Shown: one piece after another, positions 48,090 to 57,064 of the stretch
Numbering within the stretch: the stretch's first letter is position 1
Layout: each line of letters opens with the position of its first letter
From: Ryuthela nishihirai
Taxonomy: Eukaryota; Arthropoda; Arachnida; Araneae; Heptathelidae
DNA: 64,000 nucleotides
NCBI GenBank assembly: GCA_038380435.1
Contig: JAWZYU010000019.1
Coordinates: forward strand, 23,089,801-23,153,800
Direction of reading: 5' to 3'
Program-made: the position numbers and the translations under genes
Notes under the pieces: model-generated
Database searches by the model: none
Told to the model about the DNA's origin: nothing
What the model saw: only the letters and a program-made list of their open reading frames with translations

Positions 48090-48351
48090 AAAACTGCAAG
48101 GTATATTTGCCAATATCTACCTCGCCATTAAACTGTTTTGTACAGTACCAGTTACTGTTTCTTCAGCTGAAAGATCGTTAAGCAGACTGGCAAATTCATT
48201 GAAAGCATGGCAAAGAAGCACATCTAGTCAAGATCGACTTAATCATCCAGCAATTTTGTACATCGAAAATGATTTAGCTAAGCAAGTTGATTTTACTGAA
48301 GTTATTGAAAAATCTGCGACGACCAAAGCTAGAAAATATACTTTGAGATAA
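48090..48351 (+). pseudogene. hAT transposase C-terminal dimerisation domain
   Basis: The frame gives 'NIYLAIKLFCTVPVTVSSAE' followed by RSLSRLANSLKAW, then 'RSTSSQDRLNHPAILYIEND', FTEVIEKSATTKARKYT, and TAA at 48349. This is the signature 'PVTVASAERSFSKLKLIK..LRSTMSQERL..LALLSIE' of hAT_Tnp C-terminal regions. Upstream catalytic and zinc-finger parts are not readable; this is a truncated relic. Confidence 0.85.
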
Positions 48352-48700
48352 TTTTTGATATTGTTGTAAGTTTTCATTATGTAAATCCATATAGTTTTTT
48401 TAATAAATATAAATATTACTTTTGTGTTATCATTTAAACTGACTTATTTTATACTAAATCCTGTAGAGCAACACGCTGTCCTTAACCTTAATGGTAGGTA
48501 AGGGGGGCCCTCCAAAGATCCTGGCCTGGGGGCCCGCTTCAGGATGTGGGGGCCCTGGAGGAGTTCCATTGATTTTCGAATATGGTAAATAAGATAAATA
48601 GTGATCTGAAACTTCTACTTTCTGCTTCCTATTAAACAAGTGAAAGATTACATTATGTGTTAATTTATTTATTTAAAATGTAAAGTTAAAAAGCAAACTA

Positions 48701-48834
48701 CTTCGACAGTTTTTCGAAGAAAATTTGTAACATTGTCTTTAACGAATTTTCAATATATTTTGGCTGATTCATATCATAATTTCATTCTACCACTTCTTCT
48801 ACTTCAATAACTTGATGAAAATCTATCACAATTT
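48701..48834 (-). pseudogene. Duplicated fragment of EXOSC9
   Basis: Same strand and order as EXOSC9 42857-42994. It shares 'ttgaagaaaattt'-like sequence, 'cattgtctttaac', 'gattcat' and 'aacttgatgaaaat'. It has lost 4 bp, carries several substitutions including a stop, and covers only the region encoding FHQVNEVEEEEE to NFLQKT. It is non-functional. The source is probably the gene 5.8 kb away. Confidence 0.8.
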
Positions 48835-48882
48835 TAAGAAGTATAAAAATAGAACACAAAGGAAAAAAGAAATTACCCCTTT

Positions 48883-48962
48883 CTCAGATGTTTGCCACAG
48901 AGGTCTGAAAGGAGTCTGCCAGTTTAATACACCACAGAGAATATCTGAGGTAGGCGAGACCT
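48883..48962 (-). mobile_element. SINE-B remnant
   Basis: Decayed tail and body: 'ttgccacagaggtctgaa' and 'ggagtctgccagttta'. Head lost. Confidence 0.55.
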
Positions 48963-49767
48963 AAAAATCATAAAAAACTTTTGAAAAATTCTAATACTAG
49001 AAAAAAATAAATAATATTAATTAAATAAAAAATATAATAATCGAGCAACTAATATTACTCTTTTCTAGTACAGTCAGTATCTCCTATAACGTTAGAGGAA
49101 GCGTTTTTGTACAGCACGCTGGTGGAGAGGAGATCATAATAATGGTGTTATTAAAATCTTGAAACGAAGCAGGGCAACCTTCCTTCCGAGAGCCTTACTC
49201 ACATCCCTGAACGATGCTTGGATACTTTTTGTGTTCTTTCTGCTGAGGTCTCACCTTCACTGTGCTTCTCTATGACTATTTAACTGATCAGAGAAGAGTT
49301 CTATCACGCAACTATAGAGCATGTAAAATGCTTCCTCTTAAATGTACGACTGAATATTAGGATATTCAGTCGTATTTGGTGCTTTCAGGATCTTTTCTTT
49401 TTTACACGTTGTGGCCAGATAACTTTCTATCATGCGTTTAAAGTTGATGGTTTTAATTTTGATAACGTTAATCCAGCATGTCTGATAAAATCTAAAATAG
49501 AAAATTTCTTTCACACATCAATAACTGTTATAGTGTTTTATCCTTATTTAGTTTATTCAAAATGTATTGGAATGTTCGTCTTACGTCGTAAGTTTTAAAT
49601 GTGGCAATTATACCTGTTCTAGTGGTTGTATTAAGGATGTCATATTAGGCTGCAGAAAATAAAATTGCACATTTTGGTGTTCCAAAACAGGATGGCCAGG
49701 CGCATTTTCTATAATCAATAGAACTTTAAATTCGAGATTGTTTTCCTTCAAATAGCGTATAACTTCT

Positions 49768-49823
49768 GGAACCATTCATTAAAAAATTTCTTTTACAAAA
49801 GAAATTTTTTAATGAATGGTTCC
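49768..49823. repeat. Perfect 56-bp palindrome inside the Tigger gene
   Basis: Two 27-nt arms (ggaaccattcattaaaaaat... and its exact reverse complement) surround two loop bases. One arm is part of the transposase coding sequence ('VPEVIRY' follows), so the other looks like a snap-back copy. Confidence 0.92.
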
Positions 49824-50552
49824 ATATCATATAATATGGAATCATTTATATATATATATAATCTTTAAAAAAGCCCCTGTGCCCAGGCTTTTTTTTTTTG
49901 CCATCCAATACACTGGCAATTTATTCAAATCTACATCTTTCATTGATCGTGGTCTTAGGGATCGATTGATGAGCAGCGGTTTTAAGATCTCCTGAAGCGT
50001 TGCTGCAAAATAGAAAGGTCACACGATCCTTAGCTGCTTTTAAGCCACCAACAGTTTTTTGTGATTTTTGCTACGTAGGTTCTACTCGACATTTTTTCCC
50101 AAAAAAGACCAGTTTCATCTGCATTCCAAATTTGATCAGGAGTGTATCTACCATTTTCAATGATTTGGGCCAAATTTCGACAAAATTCTCTAGCAGCCGG
50201 CTCATCTGCAGATGCAATTTAACCTTTTATCATAACATTATGAAACGCGTGTCTTTGAAGAAATCCTGCAAGCCAAACCTGTACTTGCAGAAAATTAATA
50301 ATTTTGATGTAACTGAGCAAATATGGTTGGTTCCATTTCTTGTATCTGCTTATATATTCGTAATGCCATCTGTTTGATGGTATTTCCGTCTGAAGGTATT
50401 CTTTTTTGTGAGTTCTATCCACATTACTAGTGCCTTTTCCATCTTCACATTTACAATATCCCTCGTGTATGATGACGACTTAGCGCTCATTTTTGTTCCA
50501 GAAAGCACAGATTTTCTAATAGCATCTTCCTTTTTCTTGATGGTTCTTACAG

Positions 50553-50912
50553 CAAGGCTTGTAATCTGTAGTCCCCAGGTTCGAGTCCCAGCTGGGTCAG
50601 CATTGAGATTTATCTCTGCAAAATTTCCCGTCCTGCCCACAGTCAGTAGGGACACCGATGGGCTTGGAAAGGCCGCCGTCCATAGGATGGGATGTTAAGC
50701 GGTGGCCCCGTGTGCGGGAGAGGGCCATACCCTGTTCACGTTAAAGAATATGCTGGATGACCTTGACGGGAGGCTACCCTCTGTCTCCCAACAGCTGTTC
50801 CAGTGGGTCCCCTCCCCCAACCTTCTCTGAGCCTTCAGGGTACTTGTGACCTGGCCATTTAGCCCATGGTGTGTAAAAAAGTGCCGCTCAGAGGTAAAAC
50901 AACCCAACCCAA
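50553..50912 (+). mobile_element. SINE-A inserted in the Tigger transposase
   Basis: 5'-truncated within the tRNA head (starts caaggcttgtaatctg) and complete to the 3' end. Perfect 17-bp target duplications cttgatggttcttacag lie at 50536-50552 and 50913-50929, the longest and cleanest in the window. Confidence 0.94.
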
Positions 50913-51849
50913 CTTGATGGTTCTTACAGTAGCTTCGTTCAAACCAAAATATTTACCTATGGATATTGAACCTTCTCCAGTTGCAGGACGATCTAAAATT
51001 TGGATCTTAGTATCCAAAGAGATAGCTTCCTTTTCTGCTTTTGTAGGGTTGAATTATCCGACATCGTGGTAAGGCTTACGAAAATATTTGAATTGCAGTT
51101 AATAAATCAGATGATGAAAAATTGCAAATTACCTATCAGCAAAATTTAATAAATTAATATTACGCACATAAAACTTCAAAAAACAAAACCAAATTTTTTT
51201 CGATTTCTTCTATTAAACCTCTGAACACTTTTAATTTTAAACACGAAATGAAAGTCCAAGACTAACGTATGTATTGAAGATAAAATTGAGGGGAATTCCC
51301 GGAACTCAATGTTGCCATTTTATTTCGAATGAAGTAGGTTTTGTACAATTTTTTTCATAAAATAGAGAATAAAATAGAGAAAACTTGTGGTGTAGTTATG
51401 CTAGTGTAGTTTTTATTTTGGGGATTTTAGTGCACAAAATGTGTATCTATAGTACATTTTCAAAGTTAAAACTACTTCGAAAAATGTGACCACAAAAGCG
51501 GCATCTTTGTTATAAATGTAAATTCTAGAAATTTTTTCTTGAACAGGAATATTTTTTCAAAATTAAATTCAAATGGAGAATTTTAAAAAGGCGCCGTTTG
51601 AGCCATGTTAGATCAAAATAAATCGTGTAAAAAGAGAATTAGAATATTTTTCTAAACTGTGTTAAATTAAAACCGAGTAAAAAAAAATACATGTGAAAAC
51701 AGAGTTGGGTGTATTTTCAGAGTATTTGATGCTCTACTAATTTACTGTAGTATGAAGATATCGTTACTTGTTCTTTATATTGCCCATATACCATCACATG
51801 ATCTATTGAAAGTATCAATTGTTTTGCTGTTATAACTAATTACAAGCTC

Positions 51850-51950
51850 CCGTGATTGCAATGGTAATGCGTTTCCGCGTGACGACACTGCAGCAGCTGG
51901 GGACCCGGGTTCGAATCCTGGTAGAGGGGGGCATGGCTGTTTGTCTTCTG
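51850..51950 (+). mobile_element. tRNA-like SINE head next to the minisatellite
   Basis: 'cgtgattgcaatggtaatgc' can serve as an A box, and 'gacccgggttcgaatcctgg' contains a perfect B box about 40 bp on. It differs from SINE-A, B and C. It is followed without a break by 'ggcatggctgtttgtcttct' and the first minisatellite unit, suggesting that the tail of this SINE was amplified. Confidence 0.6.
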
Positions 51951-52978
51951 CTATCCTCTCGTTCACAAAAGGGTCTCATCTGCTCTCTCCATTGGTCCAC
52001 TGAAAGTATGTGTCCCCTTTCCCTTTCTCTCTTTCCTACAGCCCCTCTCGTTCACAAAGGGGTCTCATCTGTTCCCTGCGTTGGTCCACTGAAAGTATGT
52101 GTCCCCTTTCCCTCTCTTTCCTTCCTCTGGTCGCTCTCGTTCACAAAGGGGTCTCATCTTCTCCCTCCATTGGTCCACTGAAAGTATGTGACCCTTTCCC
52201 CCCTCTCTCCTTCCTATGGTCCCTCTCGTCCACAAAGAGGAATCATCTGCTCCCTCCATTGGTCCACTGAAAGTATGTGTCCCCTTTCCCCCTCTCTCCT
52301 TCCTACAGTCCCTCTCGTTCACAAAGGGGTCTCATTTGTTCCCTCCGTTGGTGCACTGAATTTATGTGTCCCCTTTCCCTCTCTTTCCTTCCTCCGGTCG
52401 CTCTCGTTCACAAAGGGGTCTCATCTTCTCCCTCCATTGGTCCACTGAAAGTATGTGACCCCTTTCCCCCTCTCTCCTTCCTATGGTCCCTCTCGTCCAC
52501 AAAGAGGAATCATCTGCTCCCTCCATTGGTCCACTGAAAGTATGTGTCCCCTTTCCCCCTCTCTCCTTCCTACGGTCCCTCTCGTTCACAAAGGGTTCTC
52601 ATCTGTTCCCTCCATTGGTCCACTGAAAGTATGTGTCCCCTTTCCCCCTCTCTCCTTCCTACGGTCCCTCTCGTTCACAAAGGCGTCTCATCTGTTCCCT
52701 CCGTTGGTCCACTGAAAGTATGTGTCCCCCTTTCCCCCTCTCTCCTTCCTACGGTCCCTCTCGTTCACAAAGGGGTCTCATCTGTTCCCTCCATTGGTCC
52801 GCTGAAAGTATGTGTCCCCTTTCCCCCTCTCTCCTTCCTACGGTCCCTCTCGTTCACAAAGGGGTCTCATCTGTTCCCTCCATTGGTCCACTGAAAGTAT
52901 ATGTCCCCTTTTCCCTCTCTCCTACCCCCGGTCCCTCTCGTTCACAAAGGGGTCTCATCTGCTTCCTCCATTGGTCAG
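51951..52978 (+). repeat. 89-bp minisatellite, 12 units, with higher-order structure
   Basis: 'ttcacaaaggggtctcatct' recurs at about 51962, 52050, 52139, 52228, 52317, 52406, 52495, 52584, 52673, 52763, 52852 and 52941; the period is 89 bp, once 90. Each unit is pyrimidine-rich (tccccctctctccttccta) and most have tccattggtcc. Units 52050-52316 and 52317-52583 are near-identical trimers (267 bp). The long open frames seen here in several frames come from the pyrimidine richness and are not genes. Confidence 0.95.
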
Positions 52979-53039
52979 TATCAACCAATCAGAAACAGTA
53001 AATATTAACGGAGCTTGATATTTTTTTGATGTTGCACTC

Positions 53040-53580
53040 TCTACCACATGGGTCATTCCTTTCCCAGGGACACTCTGATGCCATAGTCCTGATTGTCTCC
53101 CTGTGAGGATGCATCTGGTGATAGGAGCGCCTTGCACATGTCGAGGCACAGGGAAATTTGCAGTCTCTGGAGATGTCATCAACGCTTGCATGAATACAGG
53201 ATAGCAGACGTGAAGGTAAATTCTGGCGCCAGTCACCCAGAATTTGGCTGAAATGTCTTGAGTCTTTTGTCCCTGTGCCTAGAATGGTGAACAACAAACA
53301 ACGAAGCACTTTTTGATGTCGTTCCGTGTATATATGAAAATCTACGCAGAACAATTGCCCTGGCCTCCAAATACCCTAGACATCAATCCAATCGAGCATC
53401 TGTGGTTTGTGTTGGAACAGGTTATCCGATCTGCAGCGGCTCCACCACGTAACTTACAGGAATTAAAGAATCTGCTGGTAACATGTTGGTACCAGATACT
53501 ACAAGACACTTTTCGAAATATTCTAGCGTCCATGCCTCGACGGGTAGAGCTGTTTTGGCGGCTCTTTGGTATATAACATA
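53040..53580 (+). pseudogene. Tc1-like transposase remnant
   Basis: The open frame from 53313 gives 'LPWPPNTLDINPIEHLWFVL' (the third catalytic region of Tc1, 'WPA.SPDLNPIEHLWD', with its Asp in LDIN) and 'TFRNILASMPRRVELFW' (the Tc1 C-terminus). 53040-53300 can be read as upstream parts in broken frames. Inverted repeats at 53602-53626 and 53816-53842 lie beyond the stop and may be subterminal repeats of this element. Confidence 0.8.
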
Positions 53581-54891
53581 TTAATCGATGGGGTATAAAT
53601 GAGCCTCTCAAGCCAAACTGACCAACTCCACGTTTTGTAAATTTCGCAATTTTAGTACCGAAGCACGTTATTTTTATGTGTTTTTACATCTTGTAATATA
53701 GAACCTATCTATAATATTACTCTACATAATATTTCGCTGTTCGTATATTTCAATCAAAGCTTTAAAATTAAATGTTGGAGAATCATCAATTTTTCTCAAT
53801 TTTTAATTTTATGGGGTTGATCAGTTTGACTTCTGAGAGACTCAAATAGTAATCTGTGCTTGAATTGCAGCCGAATACAAAGAGGAAATTATAAAATGTA
53901 GCCCAGCCTACTATTGGAATATTTTGGGTATATTAATACGTGGAAATGGATTTCATTGCTTCCTACATCTGGCATCAGAAACATTTAACATTGTTAGCAA
54001 ACGCAACAGGTGAAGATTTAAAATATTGAAAATTCTGAACAATGCAAGTGAAAAATTCTTTTCTAAGATTATGTTCGCTATTTTCTAAGATTATGTTCGC
54101 TATTTTCTAAGATTATGTTCGCTAAGAATCGTTCAGTCGACTTAGACTTTCGAAAAGGTAAAACGGTTATCGGTAAATTTATGTTGAAGATAATGTTATA
54201 AGGCGCTGAAGATACTTTTAAGGTGAGTAAGTTATAAAGAGTATACGCGAAAGGATTGTGTTGTAAAAGTAGTGAGATATTATTCTTGCTACTTTATATT
54301 AAGTGAAGTATTGTTGTTGTATATTTACCAGACATTTTTGTCTTGTATGTGATAGGTCAGCATGCAAAGTGCTGTGAATTGTAATCGCGAATTAGTTGAA
54401 CGGATAGAGTTGCGCGTTTTTTTAGAAGACGTGTAGAGAGCCTCCGTAGAGGTTTCAGAAATGTAAAAATGACCTGCTCGTGCTGCAGTAGTGGTGCTTC
54501 GGATAATTTCAGGGTTCTGTAGTGGATCTTGTATCCGTAGCAGATTCTTTTTTTATACTTTTAAATAGTTTCGTAATGCCCTCTTATAACACACAGCGTC
54601 GTCAGCAGCTTTTTTATACGGGTCTTATATGTGTATTTTTTTTGAATTAGCAACATCATTGTCTTTGAAACCTACAGTGTTTTTATACTGCTTTTCAGCA
54701 TTGGATTTAAAATTGTCATGTGAATTATCACCCCTGTTTTATAATTGCAACTGTTGATGTGTTTTAATAAAAAAGGTTTAAAAAAATCCGTCTCTTTATT
54801 TCCCAACACTGGAAAACACTATGAGGGATAAAAGCAAGAGACAACTTTGTTTCAGGTGATCTGGAGTATTATCTACACAGCACAGCGCGAC
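53581..54891. other. Intergenic, no gene; one triplicated 24-mer
   Basis: No conserved frame. 'ttctaagattatgttcgcta' is the core of a 24-bp unit present three times at 54057-54121. Confidence 0.5.
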
Positions 54892-55031
54892 TTAGGGATC
54901 GTTTATACGGTAATCGCAACGGTATTATCTCCGTCATCCACGCTACAGAAACGATGGTCCCTAACTCGCTCTGTAGAGCGCATTGATCGACTCTTCCCTG
55001 TGCGCTCTCTGCATGCACTTCCAGAGAGCGC
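54892..55031. repeat. Cluster of three stem-loops left of the Polinton-like genes
   Basis: Hairpin 1: ttagggatcgttt (54892-54904) pairs with aaacgatggtccctaa (54949-54964) with a 3-nt bulge. Hairpin 2: cgctctgtagagcg (about 54967-54980). Hairpin 3: gcgctctctg (55002-55011) pairs with cagagagcgc (55022-55031), perfect 10-bp arms. The surrounding GC content is above that of the region. Confidence 0.7.
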
Positions 55032-55204
55032 AAGTCAGTACGCTCTCTGTCTGCAACTAGCGCCATCTACTGCACTTCCGGGTTTGAGCATCAGGGCACT
55101 CTCCCTATCTGTATGCAGAGGTATGCACTAGCGGTGGTGGTGTAAAAACTAATTCACTGAATGAACAAGAGAGAGGCGTATATCAGTTTTACTTTCTTTT
55201 ATTG

Positions 55205-55345
55205 GATATCCCAAATTTTTAATACATTGTTTTTATCACACATTTTTAATACTTGGTTTTTTATCACACATTTTTAATACTTGGTTTTTTATCACACATT
55301 TTTAATACTTGTATTTTTAATACAGAATTTTAATACTGGGATTTT
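55205..55345. repeat. AT-rich short tandem repeats, about 29-bp unit
   Basis: 'ttatcacacatttttaatac' plus ttggttttt is repeated about three times, with two further degenerate units. It lies immediately beyond the last Polinton ORF, in its 3' flank. Confidence 0.85.
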
Positions 55346-55356
55346 ATCACAAATTT

Positions 55357-55715
55357 TTAACACAAGTCTTCAAGTGCACAAGTTTTCAAGCACACAAGTC
55401 TTGGAAAGTTTTTTACAGAAGTCCAGATATCTTCAACATGAAGTCCATTAAAATTTCTTTTCTTGCGACAGATGTAAACAAAGTCGCTCATTGGAGGGTG
55501 AGCAAAAGTCTCTGCTATGGGTTGTCTGGGAATGTTGACCTTTACTTCGTGGGGGGCTTCCAATTGTTGGTTAAATAACAGGTAATTTTTCAATACAGCC
55601 AGGTACTTTTCAGTTTTATCATTGACGTCAGATTCAAACATTTTCTTCATCTCCGTGTACAAATCACGCACTTTTTTTTCGTATGTTTCGTCTTTGAACA
55701 GCCTTCACTGAAATC
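55357..55715 (-). pseudogene. Small conserved Polinton-type protein, frame broken at the start
   Basis: The frame from 55671 gives 'RDLYTEMKKMFESDVNDKTE' and then KYLAVLKNYLLFNQQ, a helical pattern (L..Y...) seen in the small gene that follows the ATPase in several Polintons. An upstream part, KDETYEKK, is in the same frame as the body, while a plausible ATG (55715) is in another frame, so the start is broken by a frameshift near an A8 run (55671-55680). Function unknown. The last gene of the cluster. Confidence 0.55.
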
Positions 55716-56043
55716 ATTTTAGAAATAGGGACCCCAGCAGTGGTAGGGCCGCAGTAAGGAGAGGAAGTAGAAATCCCAACCCCTTTTGCAGGAGACGTTT
55801 CTTGTGATGGACAGATGCACATTTGGACGCTAGACTTCTTATGACCATCTTGTGACTACGTAAATTCTTTAATACTCGATGGGAGACAGGTATATTCCCT
55901 TTAAAGAAATTAGTGCACACTTCACATAGAGCATACATCTGAGGGTCAGAGATGTGCTTCAACAGAGCTGCACGTTGCTTTCCCCCAAGTTTTGGTAAAC
56001 ACTGAAGGAATGGGCCTTGAGATCTAACTTTCATTTGGGACAT
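55714..56043 (-). CDS. Small protein with hydrophobic C-terminus, conserved in Polintons
   Basis: From an ATG at 56043 it gives 109 residues. The middle has 'KQRAALLKHISDPQMYALCE', then VCTNFFKGNIPV and HKMVIRSLASK; a basic HHKKRLLQKG precedes a hydrophobic end, 'LGFLLPLLTAALPLLGSLFL'. The pattern (helical N-terminus, K-rich hinge, 'QKG.GFL..LL' tail) recurs in Polinton/adintovirus genomes as I recall, where the role is unknown; a membrane-active or virion role is possible. It overlaps the 3' end of the ATPase gene. One of the few frames here without a break. Confidence 0.6.
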   Translation of the reverse strand: MSQMKVRSQGPFLQCLPKLGGKQRAALLKHISDPQMYALCEVCTNFFKGNIPVSHRVLKNLRSHKMVIRSLASKCASVHHKKRLLQKGLGFLLPLLTAALPLLGSLFLK

Positions 56044-56650
56044 AGAGTATCTCAGGTTCTTCAGAAGGGAGGTTTTTGGCACAGAGCCTTTCAGTATCTG
56101 ATGTTCTGGGATGAAGGTCCATGCACAAATAGCCACAGGTAGGCTGTGTAGCTAGTCTATAAGCATCGGTCAGGAGTTTGGATTGATGTAGAAATACTTG
56201 TCTTGCCAGATGCGTTATTTGTGAAGCGTCCTGACAGTTGCAAAATAAACACATATAGTGAGCATTGAGTGATATAGTCCTCGAATGTCTTCCCTTTAAA
56301 AACAGATTTTGCAAGATAAGGACAATCATGATATTCTTATGATGCCCTCCACGAATAAACAATTGCGATATGCATTCGCTGGCCACAGGCAGTTCCATCA
56401 AGTCATCCAGCAGCAGAAGCGTAGGCCTGAGGGGGTCAAATTCCAGATCTACAGGTAGTCCTTCATAAAATTCCACAGTTTTCTTAAAGGGTTCAAAGGC
56501 AGGTTGCCACTCCCCGTAGCAGTAAACGACATGTAGGGGAGGGGGTTCGAACACTTGAATGGCTTCTTTGATGAGTTTCAGAGTGAAAGTCGTCTTTCCA
56601 CACTGAGAAGGAGTGGCAATTATAATATTTGAAGGAGTTCGGAGAGCCAT
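56024..56650 (-). CDS. Polinton packaging ATPase (FtsK/HerA, A32-like)
   Basis: A 208-aa P-loop ATPase that, in the family, drives genome packaging into the capsid. Walker A is 'IIIATPSQCGKTTFTLKL' (residues 9-26) and Walker B is 'RPTLLLLDDLM' (about 75-85). A later 'NIMIVLILQNLFLKG' corresponds to the sensor strand with a Gln (usually 'T.QN.F'). I chose the ATG at 56650 because it puts the P-loop about 12 residues in, as in relatives; an open frame extends upstream to 56728 but overlaps the protease. The frame is intact throughout. Confidence 0.87.
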   Translation of the reverse strand: MALRTPSNIIIATPSQCGKTTFTLKLIKEAIQVFEPPPLHVVYCYGEWQPAFEPFKKTVEFYEGLPVDLEFDPLRPTLLLLDDLMELPVASECISQLFIRGGHHKNIMIVLILQNLFLKGRHSRTISLNAHYMCLFCNCQDASQITHLARQVFLHQSKLLTDAYRLATQPTCGYLCMDLHPRTSDTERLCAKNLPSEEPEILYVPNES

Positions 56651-57064
56651 CGTACCACCATGCAATCGTTCAAGTCTATTCGACACGTGTAATTGCAATG
56701 CAGTACTGTGGGAAGAGCCGAACCACACGCTCTTTTAAACAGGAAATAGACAGTGAGCACCGCAAGTGTCTCCCATGGGGTCCTGCAGAGGTATCGAAGG
56801 ATGTAACACGTGACGTATGCCTAGCCGGCTATAGTATTCTTGCATGGAGACATCGGGACTCATCCCCAGAGAGTCAAAGTGATCCACTTGCATTCCTTTC
56901 TTGTAAACATCTATCCAGTGGGTTCTGGGAAGGGAGGCCGGATCGGTATTGTAGATAAACAAGGCTTCTGACTGGTCGATTCTGCGAGGTAGTCTGTCAC
57001 GTGGGAACACACCTAGACTTGTAGGTAACATCGAGAGGTTGGATTCTAACTGATAGGTATTCAT
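56620..57064 (-). pseudogene. Adenain-like cysteine protease, frameshifted near the end
   Basis: Polinton maturation protease related to adenovirus protease (C5 family). His is in RTHWIDVY, Asp in 'QVDHFDSLGMSP', and the catalytic Cys region is 'DPMGDTCGAHC'. Right after this Cys block the frame ends at 56735; the natural C-terminus (FLFKRACG... to 56620) continues in another frame, so one small indel near 56745 truncates the last 35 or so residues. The ATG overlaps the capsid gene stop (ATGA), a compact viral arrangement. Confidence 0.85.

Larger units (their letters stand above)
45815..48565 (+). mobile_element. hAT (ZMYM-like) transposon relic
   Basis: The left edge reads cagggcaggatttataataa then 'actaggcgccacatcaaa', typical of hAT elements carrying ZMYM-like transposases. 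The right edge is rich in ggggccc blocks ('gggggccctccaaagatc', 'gggggccctggaggag'), also typical of the group. Only the C-terminal dimerisation region (48090-48351) is readable. No clear 8-bp target duplication was found. Confidence 0.55.
49600..51062 (-). pseudogene. Tigger/CENPB-like transposase (broken)
   Basis: Read from 51062 downwards: 'AISLDTKIQILDRPATGEGS' and 'GKYFGLNEATVRTIK' (HTH of Tigger/CENPB). The SINE follows at that point. On the other side come KKEDAIRKSVLSG and 'SYTRDIVNVKMEKALVMWIE' (second HTH, CENPB-type). Further on are 'TPDQIWNADETGLFWEKM' with a catalytic Asp, 'LPVYWMAKKKKAWAQGLF', and 'EFKVLLIIENAPGHPVL' with NAPGHP (Asp of the usual DNAPGHP replaced by Glu-Asn here), then 'FLQPNMTSLIQPL'. 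Frameshifts and stops lie near 50350-50180 and 49870. Confidence 0.87.
49070..51740 (-). mobile_element. Tigger/pogo-like DNA transposon
   Basis: The left edge reads cagtcagtatctcctataac (Tigger ends are cagt..cccctataac-like). The right region has 'gtgttaaattaaaaccgagt', a common Tigger subterminal phrase. It encodes a CENPB/Tigger-type transposase on the - strand and is interrupted by a SINE-A and a 56-bp palindrome. Exact right end not fixed. Confidence 0.7.

Noticed and set aside
51852..53018. Many overlapping 60-120-codon open frames on both strands
   Set aside because: They come from the 89-bp pyrimidine-rich minisatellite. Because 89 is not a multiple of 3, all three frames repeat the same words. 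No domain and no start context support a gene.
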